From Candidatus Segatella intestinihominis (GTDB lineage Bacteria; Bacteroidota; Bacteroidia; Bacteroidales; Bacteroidaceae), in NCBI GenBank assembly GCA_900548535.1, contig URLG01000098.1, forward strand, positions 1 through 8,118: a stretch of 8,118 nt of DNA. The letters are read 5' to 3'. The notes under the pieces are model-generated. The model had not been told where the DNA came from and made no database searches. It saw only the letters and a program-made list of their open reading frames with translations. The position numbers and the translations under genes are program-made. Each line of letters opens with the position of its first letter. The stretch's first letter is position 1. Below are positions 1 to 6,769 of this stretch, in pieces.

Positions 1-1147
1 TCTGACCTGCCGTCTTCAGTTCGTCCGTAGTCATCGGATACTGGTTGAACAGCTGACAGGTGAAATTGGCGATAGGACACATCTGTCCGCTGCTGGAAGC
101 GGCTAGCGCCACCACATAGATACGGTCGCCATACTTAAAGGTCTGCTTGCTGCTGACTCCATTACCATCCAGATTTCGCCATGCGCTAGTGGCCGCTCTA
201 TTATTCAGCAAATCCAGACTCAAATCAAAGAAACGGGATGAAGAACTACCTGTATATGTCCACCAGACAAACTGGGTTTTATCGGAATTATAGACACGCC
301 ATTGCACTTTAGTTGCCTGAACAACCTCTGAAGAGAAATCCGACTCCTTTATCTTATGCGCCTCATCCTCTGCAAAGACATGATGCGTATAGCTATTATT
401 CATGGGATGGAAATAATAGTTGGATACATCATTCTGATTCAAACGGAGTGTCATGGTGGCTTTAAAATCCATCAATCCTGCCGAAACACCCTTTCCATCT
501 TCATAAGAATAATCCCTGTTTTTTCCCGTTTCCAGGAGTTTCTGCTTGATATCATTCGCCATCTTTTCTGCCGGCATAATATGGAAGATGTATCGGATAG
601 AAAGGGTTGGCTCATGATCGAAGGTTCCATTGCAGCCGTCCATGTATCGGCTCACATCGCAGGCGATGGTCTCCCCAGTCCAGGAAGTATCAGAGGGACG
701 GGTATATTTTACACCCACCGAATTACGATTTGGCCCGGATCGAAGCTTATAGGCTATCAAACCTTTATTTATCCCATGAGCATCATACATGCGCTGCAAC
801 CAGACGTCGGCAGAATATTTCTCCAACTGATCAGAAGCCTTATCAGTATCGTAATTATACCATCTGAAATATCCTCTAGGTTCCAAATTTGTACCATTGC
901 CCGAATAGCCGGAAAATGGCAACGACAACTCCTTACTACCGCCGCTAGGCAGGGCGATATAATAATGAACCACATGCGTTTTCTGTCGGAGACAGTCATA
1001 GGCGGCATCTATCACCTCGTAATCGCCGGTTTTATTGGCGATACCTTCATAATGCTTAAAGGTCTCGGAATAAGCCATCCCAGGCATCAAGCAGATGATG
1101 CCCAGGATGAACAATATGTATTTTGAAAATAAACTAATTCCTTTCAT
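1..1147 (-). CDS. Large secreted protein of unrecognised family, last visible gene of the fimbrial operon (C-terminus outside window)
   Basis: An uninterrupted minus-strand frame runs from ATG at 1147 to the left edge: 382 residues and no stop, so the protein is longer than seen. The N-terminus (MKGISLFSKY, then a hydrophobic stretch to about residue 22, then GMAYS before Glu28) looks like a Sec signal peptide cut near residue 27. Cys19 in LGIIC is not a good lipobox, so unlike the four genes before it this product is probably not a lipoprotein. The mature part is rich in aromatic and polar residues with predicted beta character: RGYFRWYNYDTD at 91-102, QWRVYNSDK at 282-290, QFVWWTYTG at 292-300. 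It has four or more cysteines after the signal (52, 163, 172, 357, 364). I do not recognise the family. Position at the end of the operon and export suggest a fimbrial tip, adhesin or surface-associated partner, which is inference. The start overlaps the upstream stop by 14 bases, suggesting translational coupling. Confidence 0.83.
   Translation of the reverse strand, partial: MKGISLFSKYILFILGIICLMPGMAYSETFKHYEGIANKTGDYEVIDAAYDCLRQKTHVVHYYIALPSGGSKELSLPFSGYSGNGTNLEPRGYFRWYNYDTDKASDQLEKYSADVWLQRMYDAHGINKGLIAYKLRSGPNRNSVGVKYTRPSDTSWTGETIACDVSRYMDGCNGTFDHEPTLSIRYIFHIMPAEKMANDIKQKLLETGKNRDYSYEDGKGVSAGLMDFKATMTLRLNQNDVSNYYFHPMNNSYTHHVFAEDEAHKIKESDFSSEVVQATKVQWRVYNSDKTQFVWWTYTGSSSSRFFDLSLDLLNNRAATSAWRNLDGNGVSSKQTFKYGDRIYVVALAASSSGQMCPIANFTCQLFNQYPMTTDELKTAGQ
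1134..1147 (-). other. 14-base gene overlap (probable translational coupling)
   Basis: The stop TAG of the second accessory pilin (1136-1134) lies inside the first codons of the next gene, whose ATG is at 1147, in a different frame. Ribosomes ending the first gene could restart at the second, which would tie the amounts of the two proteins together. Confidence 0.7.
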
Positions 1148-2633
1148 AGCTAAAAGTCTTTGTATTTAATACTATTTTTTCTGTATTCTTTCCTGCACGG
1201 GTCAGGTCCACATGCTTCATTGTAAAGCGAACCTTGCGGGAGATGATAGGATACATGTCCAAGCCATTCTGTTCCTTCACCTTGATCTTCATTGTGTAAA
1301 TGGAAGAACCCGTGCGGTTGCCCATTTCTCCTTCCAGGCGGTAAGCGGATGGAACCCAGGCTGGCGAGCTATCAAAGATGTTTACACCATCAGCTCCCTG
1401 CGGATTCTGCTCCTGCAGCTTCCAGCCATCAGAACCTGTTGCATCCGTTCCCATCTGCCATTCACTCACTGAAAGGGCCTGAGAACCAGTACGGCTCAAC
1501 TTGATGACCTCAGGCTTGATATGAAACTCTCCATAATAACCGAAGTCAAGCGAAAGGTTTTCCCCATCATCCTTTACCTTCGGCAACACACCGATTGGCG
1601 AGAATGCCTCCACCTTCCACCTAATCTGATAATCCTCCAGCTTGATAGGAATCTTCAGATAATCATTGCGCCGGATTTCATTCCATGATAGCATGGCATA
1701 ACGCTGGCTACTGGTAGTGCCCGTAGCCGCATCTACCGTAGTAAGCGAAAGGATAAAATACCGGTTGCCACCATCTGCTCCCTTATCTACCAAACTCTCG
1801 TTCATATAGAAACAAGCCGTTTGCTTAGCTCTAGCCTCAATGGTTATACCATCGTTTTCTGCAGCCCTCAGCGTGAGGGTTCCCTTCTTTGCCGAATTTG
1901 GCAGATTCACTTGCAATTGATCATTCGAATCCACATTTGGCAAAAGCTTGACATTCGGATTACCGTTCAGGGTGACATCCGAAAGGGTGATGGTCTTCAG
2001 ATTGATGGCATGATCGGTGGCATTGGTAATGAAGAGCTGTACCTTAGCCACCATACGGATAACCTCCAGATTGATGACTTGCTGATTATCAGTTATATTC
2101 ACAATCTGCTTATTACTCATCGGATAACCGTTCTGCAAGTCAGGCGCCATCGACTGATGGAAGAGTTTACTGTTGCCATCCATCTGATAAGTCTTTTCAT
2201 CAAAACCAGTAGGCAGAACAGATGTAATGGCATCCAACCCGATATCTTCAGGCTTGATATTGGCAAAAGAATAGAAGGTTGTCTCGCCCTTATTCAGCTC
2301 CACAAAGGCCTGGTCTTTCTCTACCTCAGTAACACCAGATTTCAAATCGGAAGTGATAATCTTCTCTATCTGTCCATTCTGTACCACCACCACAAACCAG
2401 CTTTTCATCATTTCTCCAGGCCAAGCTTCGGTATCCGTCTCCCAACCCGCCCTGGTCAGAGAAGACCGGGAAGACTGTGACGTCTGGGAAGATAAGGCAG
2501 ACAGCTGCAACGTCACCCCTACCCGGTTCTCGGCATCAGCCTGAACGGGAAAGGAAGTTGCATCATCACCGGCAGAACAAGCCGCCAGCAAGCATACTGC
2601 CCAAATACATATATAATAGTATATCTTTGCCAT
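1134..2633 (-). CDS. Fimbrillin-like accessory (minor) pilus lipoprotein with extra C-terminal region
   Basis: This 499-residue protein starts at ATG 2633. A TTG six codons upstream (2651) extends the frame but adds nothing typical, while MAKIYYYICIWAVCLLAAC is a textbook lipoprotein signal with lipidated Cys19, followed by SAGDD, an acidic surface-export type of sequence. A first strand (VGVTLQL, 38-44) is followed by SSLTRAGW with Arg61, a likely maturation site. Then come an N-terminal domain (about 75-195), EVIRMVAKVQLFI at 190-202, a second domain with ACFYMNES at 273-280, RYAMLSWNEIRRNDYLKI at 311-328 and YQIRWKVE at 335-342. These are signatures of FimA/Mfa-type beta-sandwich pilins. 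The Trp strand normally ends such proteins, but here about 158 residues follow, with an Ig-like look (HIKPEVIKLS, 371-380) and no similarity I can name. It is likely a stalk-tip adaptor or tip component, comparable in position to FimC-E or Mfa3-5 of Porphyromonas, without a confident one-to-one match. Confidence 0.82.
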   Translation of the reverse strand: MAKIYYYICIWAVCLLAACSAGDDATSFPVQADAENRVGVTLQLSALSSQTSQSSRSSLTRAGWETDTEAWPGEMMKSWFVVVVQNGQIEKIITSDLKSGVTEVEKDQAFVELNKGETTFYSFANIKPEDIGLDAITSVLPTGFDEKTYQMDGNSKLFHQSMAPDLQNGYPMSNKQIVNITDNQQVINLEVIRMVAKVQLFITNATDHAINLKTITLSDVTLNGNPNVKLLPNVDSNDQLQVNLPNSAKKGTLTLRAAENDGITIEARAKQTACFYMNESLVDKGADGGNRYFILSLTTVDAATGTTSSQRYAMLSWNEIRRNDYLKIPIKLEDYQIRWKVEAFSPIGVLPKVKDDGENLSLDFGYYGEFHIKPEVIKLSRTGSQALSVSEWQMGTDATGSDGWKLQEQNPQGADGVNIFDSSPAWVPSAYRLEGEMGNRTGSSIYTMKIKVKEQNGLDMYPIISRKVRFTMKHVDLTRAGKNTEKIVLNTKTFSYERN

Positions 2634-2705
2634 GTTTTGAAAAGCCAACAATCAATTGCTTGATTTATATTTTCTTATTAATTCTTTATTTATTATTCAT
2701 AGAAG
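2634..2705 (-). other. 72-base AT-rich intergenic gap with small inverted repeat
   Basis: This is the longest gap in the operon, very AT-rich. Near the downstream start it contains a 6-bp inverted repeat, AATCAA and TTGATT around a 4-base spacer at 2650-2665. In the transcript the loop reads GCAA, a GNRA-type tetraloop. The stem is A/U-rich and weak and lacks a following U-run, so it is not a convincing terminator. It may be chance, or it may affect translation of the second accessory subunit, whose ATG lies 16 bases downstream. Confidence 0.3.
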
Positions 2706-3836
2706 TTACATCACGATATCTTCGTGATTACGTACATTCCATTTCCTCACCGTCAACTTCACGAGATTCTGACCATTGCTGCTCTTATACACCTCGAAGA
2801 TATAATAATGGTCGCGTACGATATCATTGATGGTTGTACCTTCCGTTCCTTGGTCTGTATAATCAATGAAACGCAGGGTATATTCCTTATCTTTGCCTGA
2901 TGCATCCTGTTCAACGGTTCCATTTCTAACCAGTTTCAACTTGATGACACATTTATCCGCATCATTTCTGCCCGTATTCTGATATTCAGGCAGATAGATG
3001 GGCACATTATCTGTCAGGGTGATGCCACCGCTTTGCTTTGTATCATAGAAGTGCGAAAACTCCTTATGGGTAAGCGATGCAGTCCGTTCACAATCTGTAT
3101 ATTTACCAGGCATACAATAGCCCTTATTATTATAGTTGAAGAGTTGCATACTATGTATGCTCCATCCATTATTCTTCATCTCGTTACTCAGATTCACCTT
3201 TACCTTGGCTACCGCCCTCAGCAGATTGATATCCGAGAAATCCTGAAGCTTGCCGGCAGCAAGTGTAAAGGCAACTTTCTTGACACCCCACATCGGCAGA
3301 TACTTAGGATTTGCTTCGTAATTAAACGACTTCTGGGCGATATCCGTATCGTTGTAGTCTTTCTGCAAGTCAGCCTCACTCATATTGAAATTGGCATAAA
3401 CCACCATTTTTCCTTCAAAATGATTACCAACAAGCACCTTGTTGCTCACAGGCAAAGAGCCTGTCAACCGGTAGATATTACCGCCCACATGAATGAGCAC
3501 CATGTTTTGCAGGACTCCAGCCATACGATGATTTACATCATAGAAAACGACGTGGAATCTGCTAAAGTCGATATTGTTTTCCATCTCCGTTTCCGGATCT
3601 TCAGTCTTATCTTCTTCACCTCTCGAAGCCAGTGGCTTTACAAAAGGTTGCCCCATTCTTGTATTACTATTTTTATCTGCTCCTTTCAAGCAAAGGGTAA
3701 GCGTGATATTTGCTTCCGCTTCCCCTGCATTTGTATCTCCTTGGTCGCATGAGACCAAAGCAATACAGCCTAGCCAAGCCATCGCTATTGATACGAAGAA
3801 CCTAAGCAGTCCCCCAGCATATCTTATTCCTTTCAT
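2706..3836 (-). CDS. Fimbrillin-like accessory (minor) pilus subunit, lipoprotein
   Basis: This 376-residue protein is numbered from ATG 3836. In-frame ATGs at 3845 and 3848 and a TTG at 3860 are also possible. I prefer 3836 because MKGIRYAGGLLRFF gives a normal basic n-region, and its first 14 bases match those of the last gene's start at 13 positions. The hydrophobic core ends in LVSC with Cys30, followed by acidic DQGD, so it is a lipoprotein. ITLTLCL (44-50) is a plausible first strand, followed by NTRMG (Arg60) and LASRGEED (Arg72), either a possible cleavage site. Pilin-family marks are YLPMWG near 179-184, INLLRAVAKVKVNL at 203-216, VPIYLPEY at 278-285, DIVRDHYYIFEVY at 338-350, and the final strand LVKLTVRKWNV before the C-terminus. 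The gene lies between the anchor gene and the second accessory gene, so a minor-subunit role at the tip or in the shaft is likely. The exact position in the pilus is not readable. Confidence 0.84.
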   Translation of the reverse strand: MKGIRYAGGLLRFFVSIAMAWLGCIALVSCDQGDTNAGEAEANITLTLCLKGADKNSNTRMGQPFVKPLASRGEEDKTEDPETEMENNIDFSRFHVVFYDVNHRMAGVLQNMVLIHVGGNIYRLTGSLPVSNKVLVGNHFEGKMVVYANFNMSEADLQKDYNDTDIAQKSFNYEANPKYLPMWGVKKVAFTLAAGKLQDFSDINLLRAVAKVKVNLSNEMKNNGWSIHSMQLFNYNNKGYCMPGKYTDCERTASLTHKEFSHFYDTKQSGGITLTDNVPIYLPEYQNTGRNDADKCVIKLKLVRNGTVEQDASGKDKEYTLRFIDYTDQGTEGTTINDIVRDHYYIFEVYKSSNGQNLVKLTVRKWNVRNHEDIVM

Positions 3837-3870
3837 CTCATACATCATGATTAAATACAATAATTATAGA

Positions 3871-4920
3871 TTACATATCTGTCTTGCTCAGTACCACTCT
3901 CCATGAATTGATGATGACGGAAGCAGCCTGCCATTTGTGGTTTTCGTCAATGAAGAATACAAGGTCGTAGGAATCCTGTCTATCCAGATATTCCTGGTCG
4001 CTCATACTCTTGTTATAATTACCTTTTACCATCAAGGCATAATCTATCAATGGAATATTGATGATGCTTGCACCCGTTGCTTTATTAGATACACGCAGGC
4101 GCATGTCATGTCCCTTTACCAACCGGTTGGTTGTCAGCTCAGCAATGGCGCATGCCACTGATGTCTGCTCACTGGTGGCAGAGTTGATTCCCGCCGAACC
4201 TGCATACGCAGACCAGGCATGATAGGTAAGCATTTCATCCTCCATCAGACTGTTGTCGTAATCCATCTTACCATTGTTATCGGTAATCTGGAAGATGAAG
4301 TCATCGGCACTGAGATTCACTCCCGACAGGTTTTGCAAAACCACCTTGAAATGATTGGTGTTCTTGGTAAGCGAAACCTTGACGGTTCTCGTTCCCCCCT
4401 TCTCCATCTTTGTGAGATTGGCTTTTGCCAACTGTCCATGGAAGAGCGGAGTCAAATCATGGTCGACGATTCCCTTATCGGCACGGTTCACCGTAGCCTT
4501 AAGCACATCACAGGCTGAAGAGCCTACGCTGGCCTGCCCAAAAGTATAGGAGCCAGCATAACGCTCTTCGCCCTGTGCCCAAACGAGAAGATCATAGACA
4601 CCAGGAGTCAGGTCGTCGATGTTCATACCCTCTTCGGCGATAATCTTCTCGGCAGCCTCGGTTTTGACATAAGCCAATTTTCCCTGCTGGTCGAAAGCAT
4701 AAAGTGTGACGTTCTTCACCTCATGAGGGAAAGCGTCGGCAAACTTCATGTTCATATCGTAGATGAACTGCACCTTCAGATGAGTCTTCAGCAGTTCCTC
4801 ACATCCCTCATAGCTATCATGCCAGTAATCACAGGATACGAGCAGCAAGCCGAGGATGGTGCAGCAAGAGAGCATCATCAGCCTTCCCTTCTCTTTGATA
4901 TCATTTATAATCTTCTTCAT
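3871..4920 (-). CDS. FimB/Mfa2-family fimbrial anchor subunit
   Basis: This 349-residue protein starts at ATG 4920, 20 bases after the stop of the major subunit gene. The signal peptide ends in LLLVSC with lipidated Cys30, followed by DYWHDSYEGC. The family pattern is clear: LKVQFIYDMNMKFADAF at 48-64, EVKNVTLYAFDQQGKL at 67-82, IDDLTPGVYDLLVWA at 101-115, DLTPLFHGQL at 155-164, then the C-terminal YLDRQDSYDLVFFID at 311-325 and IINSWRVVL at 336-344. Length is normal for the family (roughly 300-350). In Porphyromonas gingivalis Mfa2 and FimB sit at the base of the pilus, hold it in the outer membrane and limit its length. In line with that role, the mature N-terminus here has no arginine until Arg120, so the arginine cut that matures the polymerising subunits should not occur. 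Recognised by its motifs; the subunit order is inferred from the family. Confidence 0.94.
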   Translation of the reverse strand: MKKIINDIKEKGRLMMLSCCTILGLLLVSCDYWHDSYEGCEELLKTHLKVQFIYDMNMKFADAFPHEVKNVTLYAFDQQGKLAYVKTEAAEKIIAEEGMNIDDLTPGVYDLLVWAQGEERYAGSYTFGQASVGSSACDVLKATVNRADKGIVDHDLTPLFHGQLAKANLTKMEKGGTRTVKVSLTKNTNHFKVVLQNLSGVNLSADDFIFQITDNNGKMDYDNSLMEDEMLTYHAWSAYAGSAGINSATSEQTSVACAIAELTTNRLVKGHDMRLRVSNKATGASIINIPLIDYALMVKGNYNKSMSDQEYLDRQDSYDLVFFIDENHKWQAASVIINSWRVVLSKTDM

Positions 4921-4940
4921 TTATACTGTTTATGAATTAT

Positions 4941-6728
4941 TTACTTTGTCTGATCCAAATCTACATTAGATGATACAACGCGCCAAGAAAGAACATTGAT
5001 ACGTGCAGCAAGATAGGTATTATCATCGCTTGGAATCATTGGGTCGATAACCTTGTCTGGATCATAGACTGGAGTTCCATATCCCTGGATATTCTGAATA
5101 GTTACCTGATAAGAATGATTGCGCACGATACCATACTCGCCCAACTTGCCTTCAGAACCGAGATGCTTGATTGGTGTATAATAATAGGTAGAACCATCAG
5201 CAGTACGAATCAGAGCGTCCTCCTTGGCAAGGGCTGCATTAACATCGTCCTTAGGTGCTATTGTCCATGTTTCTCCATTCTTGACATAAAGATCACCTAC
5301 GGTGCTTGCCAGAGTTGCAACAACCTCATAATTCTTTACAGAAGAAGAAGTCTTGAATGCAATATCAGAAGCCTCAAGGGATTTATAGACTGTAGCACCT
5401 GATGCATCTGATGTCTTTTTGAAATATTGTGTAAAGCTACCTGCAATCTGCTTTTTAACAGCATCCTCGCCGAGATAGGTCAAACCTCTATACTGACATA
5501 CCTGCGCTGTCTTATAGCTATCATCAGCATCCTTGTATACCAGTTTGGCTGCGACAATCAGTTTTGTCAAGTCATTGTCACTTGTTTTTGGATTTTTAAC
5601 TACCGCATCTGGCGTATTTGGCAATGTATAGACAGGTGTAGCCGCGAAACCGTCTGACAATGGCATATTGATGCCATTAAAAGAAGGATTGACTGGGCGA
5701 TTAGCTCCTGTCACAGCACCCGAATTGAAAGGTACTGACTCAGACCAGAAACTACGATGGTAATCAGAAGTTGTCCAAGGATTAATACCTAATTCTCCTG
5801 CAAACCATGAAGTCTTAATCTGCTTGCAAACTTCAGCCTTACCATTGGCATCAGCCACCTGCCATCCCTGAACTACTGCATATACAGGATATTTGTGTGT
5901 TGTTGGAGTTGAATTGGTATTCTCTTCATAAGTGGTAACATCAATACTGCCAACCTTTATCTGGTACTTACCCTCTGCATTTTGACTCCATGCATTCTCG
6001 GTCTCTCCAGTGCGTTTATAGTTTTTATCAATCTTCGCATTAACCTTGGCATTAACTCGCTCCACATAAATATCCACAGGGTTACTCAAGGCCTTATCAG
6101 ATGTAGAGAAAACGTTGTTTGCAACAGGTGTTGAGCAAATGTCCTGACCAGCACTTTCATACACAGAATTAGACATAACAAAGCCATTGGTAGTATCATA
6201 AAACTTCGAACCTGTTGCAGATGTTCGGAGTTCAGAAATAGTCATACTTTTACCATTATGCAGGGTTGTATTCTCCAACACATCTGGATTGATCACAGCG
6301 ATAACAGAGGCTGGTACAGTCTTCGTATCACCTTCTATCACAAGCACCGCATCAGTCTTGGTTTCAACTGTTTGGTCATTATTACCACCATGTTGTACAA
6401 CAGACTTATCCAAATAATTTACGGATTCTGCCTGAGATGGATCTTTTTTCACCAACAGGTATGGAGTACCATCACCATTGAAGAAATAGAAACGCACCTT
6501 GTTAATCTTACTCTCAGCCTCAGTGCCATTCTCATAAGTACCATCACCCTGTTCATAACTACGAGATGCAGGAGCAGAACCCACGTTCTCGATATTCACG
6601 GCAAGGAAAGAAGTAGTCCCCTTACCATTCTGTGCATCGTCGCCAGCAACATCTTCGCTAGAGCAGGATGCAACCACCAGCATCAGTGCAGAAACCAGCA
6701 CAGATGAAAGCATCGTAAATTTCTTCAT
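4941..6728 (-). CDS. Mfa1-family major fimbrial subunit (fimbrillin)
   Basis: This 595-residue protein starts at ATG 6728. The lipoprotein signal ends in VVASC with Cys22, followed by SSEDVAGDD, an acidic outer-membrane surface-export type of sequence. FLAVNIENV (41-49) is the probable first strand, and SAPASRSYEQ places Arg56 where known Mfa1/FimA precursors are cut to free the mature pilin. The N-terminal domain spans about 70-235 (INKVRFYFFNGDG, AVINPDV, then the family hallmark YVERVNAKVNAKI at 221-233). The C-terminal domain carries YGIVRNHSYQVTIQNIQGYG at 532-551, TPVYDPDKV, and the donor-type strand INVLSWRVV at 577-585, matching the fimbrillin C-terminal domain. Length is close to P. 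gingivalis Mfa1 (about 560). It is the polymer-forming shaft protein on the cell surface. It sits between the DUF3575 gene and the anchor gene, with a 41-base A-rich leader. Codon use looks like its neighbours', without signs of recent transfer. Confidence 0.93.
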   Translation of the reverse strand: MKKFTMLSSVLVSALMLVVASCSSEDVAGDDAQNGKGTTSFLAVNIENVGSAPASRSYEQGDGTYENGTEAESKINKVRFYFFNGDGTPYLLVKKDPSQAESVNYLDKSVVQHGGNNDQTVETKTDAVLVIEGDTKTVPASVIAVINPDVLENTTLHNGKSMTISELRTSATGSKFYDTTNGFVMSNSVYESAGQDICSTPVANNVFSTSDKALSNPVDIYVERVNAKVNAKIDKNYKRTGETENAWSQNAEGKYQIKVGSIDVTTYEENTNSTPTTHKYPVYAVVQGWQVADANGKAEVCKQIKTSWFAGELGINPWTTSDYHRSFWSESVPFNSGAVTGANRPVNPSFNGINMPLSDGFAATPVYTLPNTPDAVVKNPKTSDNDLTKLIVAAKLVYKDADDSYKTAQVCQYRGLTYLGEDAVKKQIAGSFTQYFKKTSDASGATVYKSLEASDIAFKTSSSVKNYEVVATLASTVGDLYVKNGETWTIAPKDDVNAALAKEDALIRTADGSTYYYTPIKHLGSEGKLGEYGIVRNHSYQVTIQNIQGYGTPVYDPDKVIDPMIPSDDNTYLAARINVLSWRVVSSNVDLDQTK

Positions 6729-6769
6729 AATCCTATAGTTTTAATTTTACTTATAATTTCTTTTTCGTT
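6729..6769 (-). promoter_or_regulatory. A-rich 41-base leader of the major fimbrillin gene
   Basis: Read on the coding strand this gap is dominated by A and T, with runs such as GAAAAAGAAATTATAAG and AAAATTAAAAC just upstream of the ATG. No Shine-Dalgarno-like GGAGG, no terminator hairpin and no clear Bacteroidota -7 motif (TAnnTTTG) is present. Unstructured A-rich leaders favour initiation in Bacteroidota, so it may support high translation of the shaft protein relative to neighbours. The functional reading is inference. Confidence 0.4.

Noticed and set aside
356..1126. 256-residue open frame on the plus strand
   Set aside because: It lies wholly opposite the open minus-strand frame 1147-1, which has a signal peptide, coherent composition and a coupled start. 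The plus-strand translation has no signal, domain or sensible composition, so it is an antisense shadow.
1821..2480. 219-residue open frame on the plus strand
   Set aside because: Antisense to a pilin-family lipoprotein with clear motifs; its Ile/His/Leu-rich translation is what reversed coding sequence produces.
2634..2651. TTG start adding six residues to the second accessory subunit
   Set aside because: The ATG at 2633 gives a standard lipoprotein signal, and the extra residues MLAFQN add nothing to it.
2666..2705. Transcription terminator or invertible promoter in the 72-base gap
   Set aside because: No GC-rich stem with U-run and no pair of longer inverted repeats flanking a promoter-like element could be found.
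3033..3752. 239-residue open frame on the plus strand
   Set aside because: Antisense to the first accessory subunit; no recognisable motif or initiation context.
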